A stretch of DNA of 30,895 nt from JBBRVW01 sp038246545 (GTDB taxonomy: Bacteria; Actinomycetota; Actinomycetes; JACCUZ01), in assembly GCA_038246545.1 (NCBI GenBank), contig JBBRVW010000046.1, positions 1-30,895 on the forward strand, in the 5' to 3' direction. The position numbers were made by a program, and so were the translations under genes. Below are positions 1-7,357 of this stretch, one piece after another (the stretch's first letter is position 1; each line of letters begins with the position of its first letter). The notes under the pieces are model-generated. The model was not told where the DNA came from, searched no databases, and saw only the letters and a list, made by a program, of their open reading frames with translations.

Positions 1-66
1 GCCATCGCGGGAGTCCTTGTCTGTGAGCAACTTTGGTCGGTTACTCACGAAGCCTCACGCGATGGC
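1..66. repeat. Nested inverted repeats at the left edge
   Basis: Bases 1-9 (gccatcgcg) are the exact reverse complement of 58-66 (cgcgatggc). A second short dyad (gtgag at 23-27, ctcac at 44-48) lies inside it. The structure sits just ahead of the IS30 remnant, so it may be part of an element end or a stem-loop of the preceding locus. The window starts at its first base, so its true extent is unknown. Confidence 0.3.
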
Positions 67-78
67 CCATCAACGTCC

Positions 79-1418
79 GTGACCGACACGACGACGGTCA
101 CGATCAGGAGCCCGAGTTACACCACCCCAAGGGACTTAGCCGGGTTGCTTCCGCGGGAGGCTGCGGAGGCGGTCGGTGTGTCGCAGCCGGTGGGGAGCCG
201 CTGGTTTCGTCACGGTGGCGGTATGCCGACGGTCGATCTCGCCCCGCTCTCTGGCCGCTACTTGTCCTTCGCCGAGCGGGAGGAGATCGCGATCCTGACG
301 GCGCAGGAAATCGGGCGGCGGGAGGTCGCCCGCCGCCTCGAGCGTGCGCCGTCGACGATCTCACGAGAGCTGCGACGCAACGCCGCCACCCGCGGCGGCA
401 GACTCGACTACCGGGCGTCGGTCGCGCAGTGGAAGGCCGACCTGATCGCACGGCGTCCCAAGACCGCGAAGCTCGTCGCGAACGAAAGGTTGCGCGAGTA
501 CGTCCAGGAACGCCTGGCCGGGCAGGTCCGCCGCCCGGACGGGACCCCGGTCGCGGGACCTGTCGTGGCGTGGAAGGGACTGAACAAGCCGCATCGGGGT
601 GACCCGCGGTGGGCGCAGGGCTGGAGTCCCGAGCAGATCTCCCACCGGCTCAGGGTCGACTTCCCCGACGATGAGGGCATGCGGATCAGCCACGAGGCGA
701 TCTACCAGAGCCTCTACGTCCAGAGCCGCGGTGCGCTCAAGCGTGAGCTGGTCGCGTGCCTGCGCACCGGCCGGGCGCTGCGGCTGCTCCGGGCCCGGTC
801 CAGGCGGCAGGCCTGGGCGCACGTCACGCCCGAGGTGCTGATCAGCGAACGCCCCGCAGAGGCCGACGACCGGGCCGTTCCCGGGCACTGGGAAGGCGAC
901 CTGGTGATCGGGCTCGAGCGGTCCGCGATCGGCACGCTGGTCGAGCGCAGCACCCGGTTCACCATGCTCGTGCACCTGCCCCGCGAGGACGGCTACTGGC
1001 ACAGAGAGTCGGTCAAGAACGCCGGCGCTGGCCGGCTACGGCGCGGTCACGATGAAGGACGCGCTCGCGGCCACCATCACGACCCTGCCCGGGCAGCTCC
1101 GTCGGTCGCTGACGTGGGACCGCGGCAAGGAGATGAGCGCCCACGCCCAGTTCCGCGTCGAGACCGGCCTGCCGGTCCACTTCGCCGACCCGCACAGCCC
1201 TTGGCAGCGCGGAACCAATGAGAACACCAACGGCCTGCTCCGCCAGTACTTCCCCTAGGGCACCGACCTGTCCCGATGGGAGCGCCGAGGACATCGAGGC
1301 CGTCGCGCACGCCCTCAACACCAGGCCACGCAAGACCCTCGGCTGGAAGACCCCTGCCGAAGTCCTCGACGAGCACCTACGATCTCTCCAACAAGCCGGT
1401 GTTGCGTCGACCCCTTGA
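79..1418 (+). mobile_element. IS30-family transposase, pseudogene
   Basis: The frame starting with GTG at 79 reads an IS30-type transposase. An N-terminal helix-turn-helix (YLSFAEREEIAIL, then RAPSTISRELRRN) is followed by the start of the DDE catalytic core (PGHWEGDLVIG). The frame breaks at about 1018-1028, and the core continues in another frame with the second Asp (LTWDRGKEMS) and the catalytic Glu region (QRGTNENTNGLLRQYFP). A TAG at 1256-1258 interrupts it, and an extra G near 1275 shifts it again before the conserved end (ALNTRPRKTLGWKTPAEVL), which stops at 1418. All three catalytic segments can be recognised, but three lesions make an active enzyme very unlikely. No convincing pair of terminal repeats was found. 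The right end may be near 1395-1425, where IS3 sequence begins directly. Confidence 0.85.
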
Positions 1419-1724
1419 GCCCGGTCAATTCCGGTTCCGGAAGTACGTCCTGGCGCTCACCGAGGCAGGTCTGGTCAGGTCGATGGGTCGGGTCGCGGCC
1501 TGCGCCGACAACGCCCGCCATGGAGTCGTTCTTCAGCTTGTTCCAGAAGAACGTCCTGAACCGCAAGCGCTGGGCCACCCGCTGAGGAACTACGCCTCGC
1601 GATCGTGACCTGGATCGAACGGACCTACCACCGCCCCCGGCGACAAGAAGCGCTCGGCAGACTGACTCCCGTCGAGTTCGAGATGATTCACCACAGCACC
1701 ACTCAGACGGCGACCGCCGCCTGA
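1419..1724 (+). mobile_element. IS3-family OrfB transposase 3' remnant
   Basis: Pieced across frames, this stretch encodes the C-terminal third of an IS3-type OrfB integrase: QFRFRKYVLALTEAGLV, then MESFFSLFQKNVLNRKRWATR, then IVTWIERTYHRPRRQEALG and LTPVEFE, ending with TGA at 1722-1724. An extra C near 1512 and an extra T near 1583 shift the frame. The first two Asp-containing parts of the catalytic core are missing because the IS30 remnant abuts directly at about 1419. This is an older IS3 copy truncated by a later insertion or deletion. It is not functional. Confidence 0.8.
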
Positions 1725-1761
1725 CGCCGAGTGTCAACCAAACTCTGGGCATACCCAACCG

Positions 1762-3264
1762 TCAGATCATGTAGTCGAGACGGGTCATCATTCCAGCCTC
1801 GGCGTGGTAGGCGTTGTGGCAGTGGACCATCCACCTTCCCGGGTTGTCTGCGGCGAAGTCCAAGTCGACGGCGCCCATGGCGGGCACAAGAACCGTGTCC
1901 TTGCGCGGTCCGCTGCCGCCTGCGGACCCGAGCTGGAAGGTGTGTCCGTGCAGGTGAATCGGGTGGGCCATCATCGACATGTTGCGGATCCGCAGCCGGC
2001 CGGTCTGCCCCTGGCGAATCGTTAGAGGTTCGGTGTCCTCGTAGGTGCGGCCGTTGATGGTCCACGTGTACGGGCTCATCGCTCCGGACAGCAGCAGGTC
2101 CTGGACGGTATCTGGGCCTCGACGCGGCAGCCGGCTTCCGGCACTGGCGCTCAGCGCAGCGACGGTCAGCGCAGACGAGTCGAGCTCCCGGGGCCGGTAG
2201 GACTCGTCGGGCACCGCCCCTGCGCCAGTACGCACCAGGGCGCGAGCCGAGCCGGTTTTGCCGATCGGCTCAGCGACCAGCGGGAAGACCCCGTCGGCGA
2301 GGGTGACGACCGCGTCGTACCGCTCGCCCATCCCGATGCGCAGGGCCGGAGCCATGACCGGGGTGAGCGGAAAGCCGTCGGTGTGGGTGACGAGCAGCTC
2401 GTGGCCACCGAGTGCGACGTTGAAGATGGTGTCGGCGGCGGCGTTGATGATGCGCAGCCGGACACGTTGTCCCGGCTTGCCGGCGAGAACGTCGGGATCG
2501 TTGGAAGCCTGCCCGTTGATCAGGTAGACCGGGTAGGAGACATCTCCGGCCAGACCGTTCATCCCCTCCATGCCGCCCATGCCTGCGCTGGAGCCGGACA
2601 TGCGGTCCATCCCGCCCATGTCGTCGCCGTTGGAGGCGCCGCCCCGATTGAGTGTGGCGAAAATCTGCTCTGGGCTCGGCCCGACGCCGTCGGTCCAGTC
2701 GTCCAGGACGAGCACCCACTCGGCGTCGTAGCCACCTGGCTCGGCGGGGTCCTCGACGATGAACGGCGCGTACAGGCCGCGGTCCAGCTGCAGACCGGTG
2801 TGCGGGTGCAGCCAATGGGTGCCGGGGTCGGGGACGACGAAGTCGAAATCGAACGAGGCGCCGGGAGCAACTTCTGGGGTGGTGAGGCCCGGGACCCCGT
2901 CCATGTTGTTGCGGATCGCCAGGCCGTGCCAGTGCACGCTGGTCGGCTCGGGCAGGTCGTTGCGGAACGCGACCCGGACCCGGTCCCCGGCGGTGGCGCG
3001 CAGCGGCCGGCCGGGCACCGTGTCGCCGTAGGCCCAGGTGTCCACGACCCTGCCACCGAGGTCCACCTGAGCGGCTTGGGCGCGCAGGTCGAAGGCACGG
3101 ACCGTGCCGGTGGTCGCCCGCGCCGACTCGGCGGCCGCGACCGCGCCCGGGCCGACCGGTGACGGCGACGATCTGAGCCCGCAGGCCGACAAGCCGGCGA
3201 CGGCACCCAGCCCGAGGACCCCGCCCATCAGCTGGCGGCGACTGATCGACGGTTCGGACGCCAT
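1762..3264 (-). CDS. Tat-exported multicopper oxidase lipoprotein (laccase/CueO-like)
   Basis: This 500-residue three-cupredoxin-domain oxidase probably oxidises Cu(I) or phenolic substrates outside the membrane while reducing O2 to water. The N-terminus has a twin-arginine motif (SISRRQLMGG), a hydrophobic stretch and a lipobox (LSAC), so it is probably a folded, Tat-exported, lipid-anchored enzyme. All copper-binding clusters are visible: HWHGL near residue 110, HWLHPHTG, HPIHLHGHTF and HCHNAYHAEAGM near the C-terminus, with the type-1 copper Cys at 482 and a Met axial ligand. A Met-rich loop (DDMGGMDRMSG and GMGGMEGMNG) resembles the copper-sensing insert of CueO. The ATG at 3264 is chosen because AAGGAGA lies just upstream and the Tat signal starts there; the frame stays open further upstream. 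It is divergent from the SHOCT/two-component genes, which suggests a copper-stress role. Confidence 0.92.
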   Translation of the reverse strand: MASEPSISRRQLMGGVLGLGAVAGLSACGLRSSPSPVGPGAVAAAESARATTGTVRAFDLRAQAAQVDLGGRVVDTWAYGDTVPGRPLRATAGDRVRVAFRNDLPEPTSVHWHGLAIRNNMDGVPGLTTPEVAPGASFDFDFVVPDPGTHWLHPHTGLQLDRGLYAPFIVEDPAEPGGYDAEWVLVLDDWTDGVGPSPEQIFATLNRGGASNGDDMGGMDRMSGSSAGMGGMEGMNGLAGDVSYPVYLINGQASNDPDVLAGKPGQRVRLRIINAAADTIFNVALGGHELLVTHTDGFPLTPVMAPALRIGMGERYDAVVTLADGVFPLVAEPIGKTGSARALVRTGAGAVPDESYRPRELDSSALTVAALSASAGSRLPRRGPDTVQDLLLSGAMSPYTWTINGRTYEDTEPLTIRQGQTGRLRIRNMSMMAHPIHLHGHTFQLGSAGGSGPRKDTVLVPAMGAVDLDFAADNPGRWMVHCHNAYHAEAGMMTRLDYMI

Positions 3265-3368
3265 GGTCGTCTCCTTGCGCGTACAGGTCGTCGCCCTGGT
3301 AGGCGGCGGGCACCGGCCAGGTGCCGACACCACAGTCTCGAGACCGCCCGGGTCGGACACGGGAGGTT

Positions 3369-3413
3369 CGATGAAGGTTCGGTCAAGGCGTCGCCTTGAC
3401 CGAACCTTCATCG
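3369..3413. promoter_or_regulatory. Near-perfect 45-bp palindrome between divergent copper-block genes
   Basis: Left arm 3369-3390 and right arm 3392-3413 are exact reverse complements (22 bp each) around a single central T at 3391. Each arm contains TTGACC pointing outwards, resembling a -35 element in both directions, although no clear -10 follows at the usual spacing. A copy of AGGTTCG precedes the left arm. It lies about 105 bp upstream of the multicopper oxidase start and about 80 bp upstream of the SHOCT start, as expected for a shared operator. MerR-family metal regulators use dyads near TTGACC, but the regulator here is not identified. Confidence 0.6.
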
Positions 3414-3494
3414 GTCCACCGGGAGCCCGACACCGTCGGCGGCGACCCTGGAGGTGAGACGGGGACAAGGGAAGACGAGATGAAGGAGATCGTG

Positions 3495-3764
3495 ATGATG
3501 GGCTACTGGAATGACAACGGTACGTGGATGAACGGCTTCGGAATGGTGCTCATGGTCCTGGTCTGGGGTGGTCTGATCGCACTGGCCGTGTGGGCCGTGA
3601 GCAGGTTAGGCCGCGGGAACCAGGTCGCACCCACCGGCGCCGAGAGTCCCCGGCAGATCCTGGACCGCCGGTTCGCCTCGGGCGAGGTCGACGCCGAGGA
3701 GTACGCCGCGGCCCGGCGTGTGCTGGAGGGTCGCAGCATCGACTCGGCCGCTTCTGGACGCTGA
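3495..3764 (+). CDS. Small membrane protein with C-terminal SHOCT domain
   Basis: This 89-residue protein has a short Trp/Asn-rich N-terminus (MMGYWNDNGTW), one strong transmembrane helix at about residues 12-37, and a SHOCT motif at the C-terminus (PRQILDRRFASGEVDAEEY). SHOCT domains are short helical modules that often sit after a membrane helix and probably mediate oligomerisation. The ATG at 3495 is preferred because AAGGAG at 3483-3488 is six bases upstream; an in-frame ATG at 3480 lies just before that site. It lies 78 bp ahead of the response regulator and is probably cotranscribed with it. Similar small proteins often accompany copper oxidases in actinobacteria. Function unknown. Confidence 0.75.
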   Translation: MMGYWNDNGTWMNGFGMVLMVLVWGGLIALAVWAVSRLGRGNQVAPTGAESPRQILDRRFASGEVDAEEYAAARRVLEGRSIDSAASGR

Positions 3765-3842
3765 CCGCTCGGCCTCGGGCTTCGTGGGCTGTCCGGATAC
3801 CTTTCGAGTGACCACGATGCGCCTAACTGCTGGAGAGCACTG

Positions 3843-4565
3843 ATGCCCGACCCGATGCGTGTTCTCGTCGTGGACGACGAGACCGCGCTGGCGGGGGTGG
3901 TGGCCGGCTACCTTCGACGCGAGGGCTTCGCGGTCGACCTGGCCCACGACGGGCCGGCTGCCGTGGCGGCCGCCCGTGAGCACCGGCCAGACCTGGTCGT
4001 GCTGGACGTCATGCTTCCCGGCTTCGACGGGATCGAGGTCTGCCGGCAGCTGCGTACCTTCACCGACGCCTACGTCATCATGCTGACCGCGCGCGACGAG
4101 GAGGTCGACAAGGTCGTCGGCCTGTCGGTGGGCGCGGACGACTACCTGGTCAAACCGTTCTCCCCGCGCGAGCTGATCGCCCGGGTCCGGGCCATGCTGC
4201 GCCGCCCGCGCGCGGTCACCGGCTCGGCAAACTCAGGGAGCGCGGAAAGCGCCGGTGACGTCGAGCCGTTGCAGTTCGGGGCACTCACCGTCGATACCCT
4301 CGCGCGGACCGTCGCCGTGGACGGCGGCCCGGTCGAGCTGACCCGCACCGAGTTCGACCTGCTCGCGGCGATGGCAAGACGACCAAGGGCAGCGTTCACC
4401 CGCCGCCAGCTCCTGGACTCGGTCTGGGGTGACGGCTGGTACGGCGACGAGCACGTGGTCGACGTCCACATCGGTCACCTGCGCCGCAAGCTCGGGGACG
4501 ACGCCGACACCCCCGGTTATGTCCGGACCGTGCGCGGCGTCGGGTACGGCATGGGCACGGGATGA
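3843..4565 (+). CDS. OmpR/PhoB-family response regulator
   Basis: A 240-residue DNA-binding response regulator. The receiver domain covers about residues 5-117, with acidic residues in VLVVDDE, the phosphoacceptor Asp55 in VVLDVMLPG, the conserved Thr/Ala in MLTARDE and Lys in YLVKPFSPREL. A linker rich in Ser/Gly/Ala joins a C-terminal winged helix (ELTRTEFDLLAAMARRP, then VDVHIGHLRRKLGDD and VRTVRGVGYGMG). GGAGAG lies just ahead of the ATG. Its ATGA end overlaps the start of the sensor kinase, so the two are translationally coupled. Given its neighbours, the regulon probably includes the copper oxidase block, but no binding site is proven. Confidence 0.93.
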   Translation: MPDPMRVLVVDDETALAGVVAGYLRREGFAVDLAHDGPAAVAAAREHRPDLVVLDVMLPGFDGIEVCRQLRTFTDAYVIMLTARDEEVDKVVGLSVGADDYLVKPFSPRELIARVRAMLRRPRAVTGSANSGSAESAGDVEPLQFGALTVDTLARTVAVDGGPVELTRTEFDLLAAMARRPRAAFTRRQLLDSVWGDGWYGDEHVVDVHIGHLRRKLGDDADTPGYVRTVRGVGYGMGTG

Positions 4566-5701
4566 GTCGCCGCACACCGACGGGCCTGGCCGGGCGGTTG
4601 ATGACCGCGCAGGTACTCGTGATCGCGGTCGGAGCCTTCACGATGGTCGCCGCGATCGCGCTCGTCGCCCCGGGCTTGTTCCGTGCACACCTCGCCCGCA
4701 CCGAGGAGGGCTCACCGCAGGTCCTCCGGCACGCCGAGGCGGCGTTCACGTCCGCCTTCGCCATCTCGCTGAGCATCGCCACAGGTGCCGCGCTGGTCAC
4801 GGCAGGGCTCGTGTCGTGGTTCCTGGTCCGCCGGGTCGCCCACCCCGTCGAACAGCTCGCCCACGCCGCCGACCTGGTCGCCGCCGGCAGCTACCGCGTC
4901 GAGATCCCCGTGGCCAACTTCAGCAGCGAGCTCGAGCGGCTGTCTGACGCGTTCTCCCACATGGCCGGCCGTCTCGCTGACACCGACGCGGCCCGCTCCC
5001 GGCTGCTCTCCGACCTCGCCCACGAGCTGCGCACCCCGCTGGCCACCCTCGAGGCATTCATCGACGGCATCGAGGACGGCGTGGTCCCCGACGACGCCAC
5101 CGCACGAACGACCATGCGCGCCCAGCTCGCCCGACTGCGGCGGCTCGCCACAGACGTGCGCGAGACCGCGGCAGCCGAGGAACACGCCCTCGGGCTCGTC
5201 CTCGCACCCTGTGATGCTGGGGCCATCGGCGAAGCGGCCGTGTCCGCGGCGCGGCCTCGCTACCAGGCAAAGTCCGTAAATCTCGAATTCGAGCGCCCCG
5301 CCGCCTGCACGGTCCGCGCTGACCAGGAACGGCTGCACCAGGTCCTCGCGAACCTGCTCGACAACGCCCTACGCCACACCCCCAGCGGCGGACACGTCCA
5401 ACTCACGGTCGCCAGCGACACCACCCACGTCCGGTTCCAGGTGCGCGACGACGGCGAGGGCATACCCCCGGACCAGCTCGAGACCGTGTTCCAGCGATTC
5501 CACCGGGCCGACCCTGCCCGCATCAGCAGCGATGGCGCGGGCAGCGGCCTCGGACTGACCATCGCACGCGCCATCGTGGCAGACCACGCGGGCACTCTCA
5601 CTGCGTCCAGCGCCGGCCCGGGACACGGCGCCGTTCTCACCGTCACTTTGCCCATCGAACAACCAACGTCCCCGCGGTCGCCTCGCCCCGCGCGCCCGTA
5701 A
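4562..5701 (+). CDS. Two-component sensor histidine kinase
   Basis: A 379-residue membrane kinase, partner of the preceding regulator (4-base ATGA overlap). Two hydrophobic helices at about residues 14-36 and 62-85 enclose only about 25 periplasmic residues, so sensing is probably within the membrane or intracellular. A HAMP segment follows (RRVAHPVEQLAHAADLV). The dimerisation/phosphoacceptor helix carries His154 in LAHELRTPLATLEAF. The ATPase domain shows the N box (LHQVLANLLDNALRHTPSGG), the G1 box (RDDGEGIPPDQ) and the G2 box (GSGLGLTIARAIVADH). All key residues are present. The short extracellular loop argues against a large ligand-binding sensor. Confidence 0.93.
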   Translation: MSRRTPTGLAGRLMTAQVLVIAVGAFTMVAAIALVAPGLFRAHLARTEEGSPQVLRHAEAAFTSAFAISLSIATGAALVTAGLVSWFLVRRVAHPVEQLAHAADLVAAGSYRVEIPVANFSSELERLSDAFSHMAGRLADTDAARSRLLSDLAHELRTPLATLEAFIDGIEDGVVPDDATARTTMRAQLARLRRLATDVRETAAAEEHALGLVLAPCDAGAIGEAAVSAARPRYQAKSVNLEFERPAACTVRADQERLHQVLANLLDNALRHTPSGGHVQLTVASDTTHVRFQVRDDGEGIPPDQLETVFQRFHRADPARISSDGAGSGLGLTIARAIVADHAGTLTASSAGPGHGAVLTVTLPIEQPTSPRSPRPARP

Positions 5702-5810
5702 CGCCACCAACGCGACGAACAACCGTCGGCCGGCCTGTTCCGCGATTGGCTGCCGCTCGTCACGTTCTTCCGCAGCGACCATGACCTGCACGGTCGGCTC
5801 ATGTCCTTCC
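5702..5810 (+). other. Short convergent gap with an open in-frame tail after the kinase
   Basis: The bases after the kinase stop stay open in the same frame and read a plausible peptide (LFRDWLPLVTFFRSDHDL, then GRLMSFLMLMSG) before running antisense into the CoA-transferase gene. It could be the relic of a former neighbouring membrane protein or chance. No start codon with a ribosome binding site was seen, and no clear terminator hairpin separates the converging genes. Confidence 0.25.
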
Positions 5811-7316
5811 TCATGCTGATGTCGGGCGCATGCTGCCGTTGTCGAGGTAGCGGACATGCCAGGAGAGCGCCTCCGCGAGCAGGTGCGGCGTGTGCTTGCC
5901 GACCGAGCCGGCGACGGCACGGTCGAAGTAGTCCTGCAGTGCTGGCCGGTAGTCGGGGTGCGCGCAGCGGTCGATGATGGTCTGGGCTCGGCGGCGCGGC
6001 GGGAGGCCACGCAGGTCGGCCAGGCCCTGTTCGGTGACCACGACGTGCACGTCGTGCTCCGTGTGGTCGATGTGGCTGACCATTGGCACGATGCAGGAGA
6101 TCGCCCCGCCCTTGGCGGTCGACGGGGTCAGGAAGAAGGAGATGTAGGCGTTGCGGGCGAAGTCGCCGGAACCACCGATCCCGTTCTGGATGCTCGACCC
6201 CATCACGTGGGTCGAGTTGACGTTGCCGTAGATGTCGGCCTCGATCATGCCGTTCATCGCCAGGCAGCCGAGGCGACGGATGACCTCGGGGTGATTGCTG
6301 ATCTCCTGCGGGCGTAGCACGATGCGCTGCCGGTAGTCGGCCAGGTTCGCTTCGAGCTCGGCCGACCCACCGGAGCTCAGCGAGAACGCGGTCGCGGAGG
6401 CGAACGCCATGGACCCCGACCGCAGCAGGTCGAGCAACCCGTCCTGGATCACCTCGGTGTAAGCGGTGAGCTGCTCGAACGGGCCGCCCGCAAGGCCGGC
6501 CAGCACGGCGTTCGCCACGTTGCCGACACCTGACTGGAGGGGTAGCAGGCGGGCGGGCAGTCGGCCGCGGCCGACCTCGTGGGTGAGAAATTCGAGAAGA
6601 TGGCCGGCGATCAGGTTCGAGCCGGCGTCCGGCGCAGCGAACGTCGTGTTCCGGTCTGCGGCGTCTGTCTCGACGACCGCGATGACCTTTTCCGGCGGGC
6701 AGCGGAAGTAGGGCACTCCGATCCGGTCCGAGGCGTTGGTGATCTGCAGCGGCTTGCGGTCCGGCGGCAGCGCAGTGCCGTAGTAGATGTCGTGCATCCC
6801 GTCGAGCTCGACCGGCTGGCGGGAGTTGACCTCGAGGATCACGTGGTCGGCTTGGTCGATCCAGGTCTTGTTGTTGCCGACGGAGGACGACGGGAGCAGC
6901 TCGCCGTCCGCGGTGATCCCGGCGACCTCGATCAACGCGAGGTCGAGGTGGCCGAAGAAGCCCTCCCAGACCATCTGCGCGACGTGGGACAGGTGCACGT
7001 CGAGGTAGTCCATCAACCCGGCGTTGATCTTGGCCCGTGTCACCGGATCGGACTGGTAGGGCATCCGCAGCTCAATGCCGTCAACCGCAGCGAGCGCACC
7101 GTCGATCTCCGGCGCCGTCGACGCCCCGGTCCACACGCTGATCGCGAAGGGGTCGCCGCGGGTGTTGGCCTCAGCGATGCGACGAGCGAGCGCGCCAGGC
7201 ACGACCTTCGGGTGCCCGGCGCCGGTGAAGCCGCTCATCCCCACGTTGGCGCCAGGTCGGATCAGTGCCGCGGCCTCGTCGGCCGACATGAGCTTGCTCA
7301 AGTGCTCCCGGGCCAT
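5811..7316 (-). CDS. Acetyl-CoA hydrolase/transferase family (acetate/succinate CoA-transferase type)
   Basis: A 501-residue class I-like CoA-transferase, the usual length for the acetyl-CoA hydrolase/succinate:acetate CoA-transferase family. These enzymes move CoA between succinyl-CoA or acetyl-CoA and acetate or other short acids. The N-terminal domain begins with SADEAAALIRPGANVGMSGF. The predicted catalytic glutamate is Glu288 in AYTEVIQDG. The C-terminal lobe has the glycine-rich GGSGDFARNAYISFF and HDVHVVVTEQGLADLRG. The ATG at 7316 gives a normal N-terminus; the longer frame upstream is antisense/offset reading of the carboxylase gene. It lies 41 bp after the carboxylase and probably shares its transcript. 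Together they would handle acetyl-CoA and its carboxylation. Exact acid specificity cannot be told from sequence alone. Confidence 0.9.
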   Translation of the reverse strand: MAREHLSKLMSADEAAALIRPGANVGMSGFTGAGHPKVVPGALARRIAEANTRGDPFAISVWTGASTAPEIDGALAAVDGIELRMPYQSDPVTRAKINAGLMDYLDVHLSHVAQMVWEGFFGHLDLALIEVAGITADGELLPSSSVGNNKTWIDQADHVILEVNSRQPVELDGMHDIYYGTALPPDRKPLQITNASDRIGVPYFRCPPEKVIAVVETDAADRNTTFAAPDAGSNLIAGHLLEFLTHEVGRGRLPARLLPLQSGVGNVANAVLAGLAGGPFEQLTAYTEVIQDGLLDLLRSGSMAFASATAFSLSSGGSAELEANLADYRQRIVLRPQEISNHPEVIRRLGCLAMNGMIEADIYGNVNSTHVMGSSIQNGIGGSGDFARNAYISFFLTPSTAKGGAISCIVPMVSHIDHTEHDVHVVVTEQGLADLRGLPPRRRAQTIIDRCAHPDYRPALQDYFDRAVAGSVGKHTPHLLAEALSWHVRYLDNGSMRPTSA

Positions 7317-7357
7317 GATGCGTCGCCCGTCAGGCCTTCCCGACCATCCCGAGCCGG

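Noticed and set aside
3265..3468. Extended N-terminus of the multicopper oxidase
   Set aside because: It would run through the 45-bp palindrome and bury the Tat signal peptide 68 residues inside the protein.
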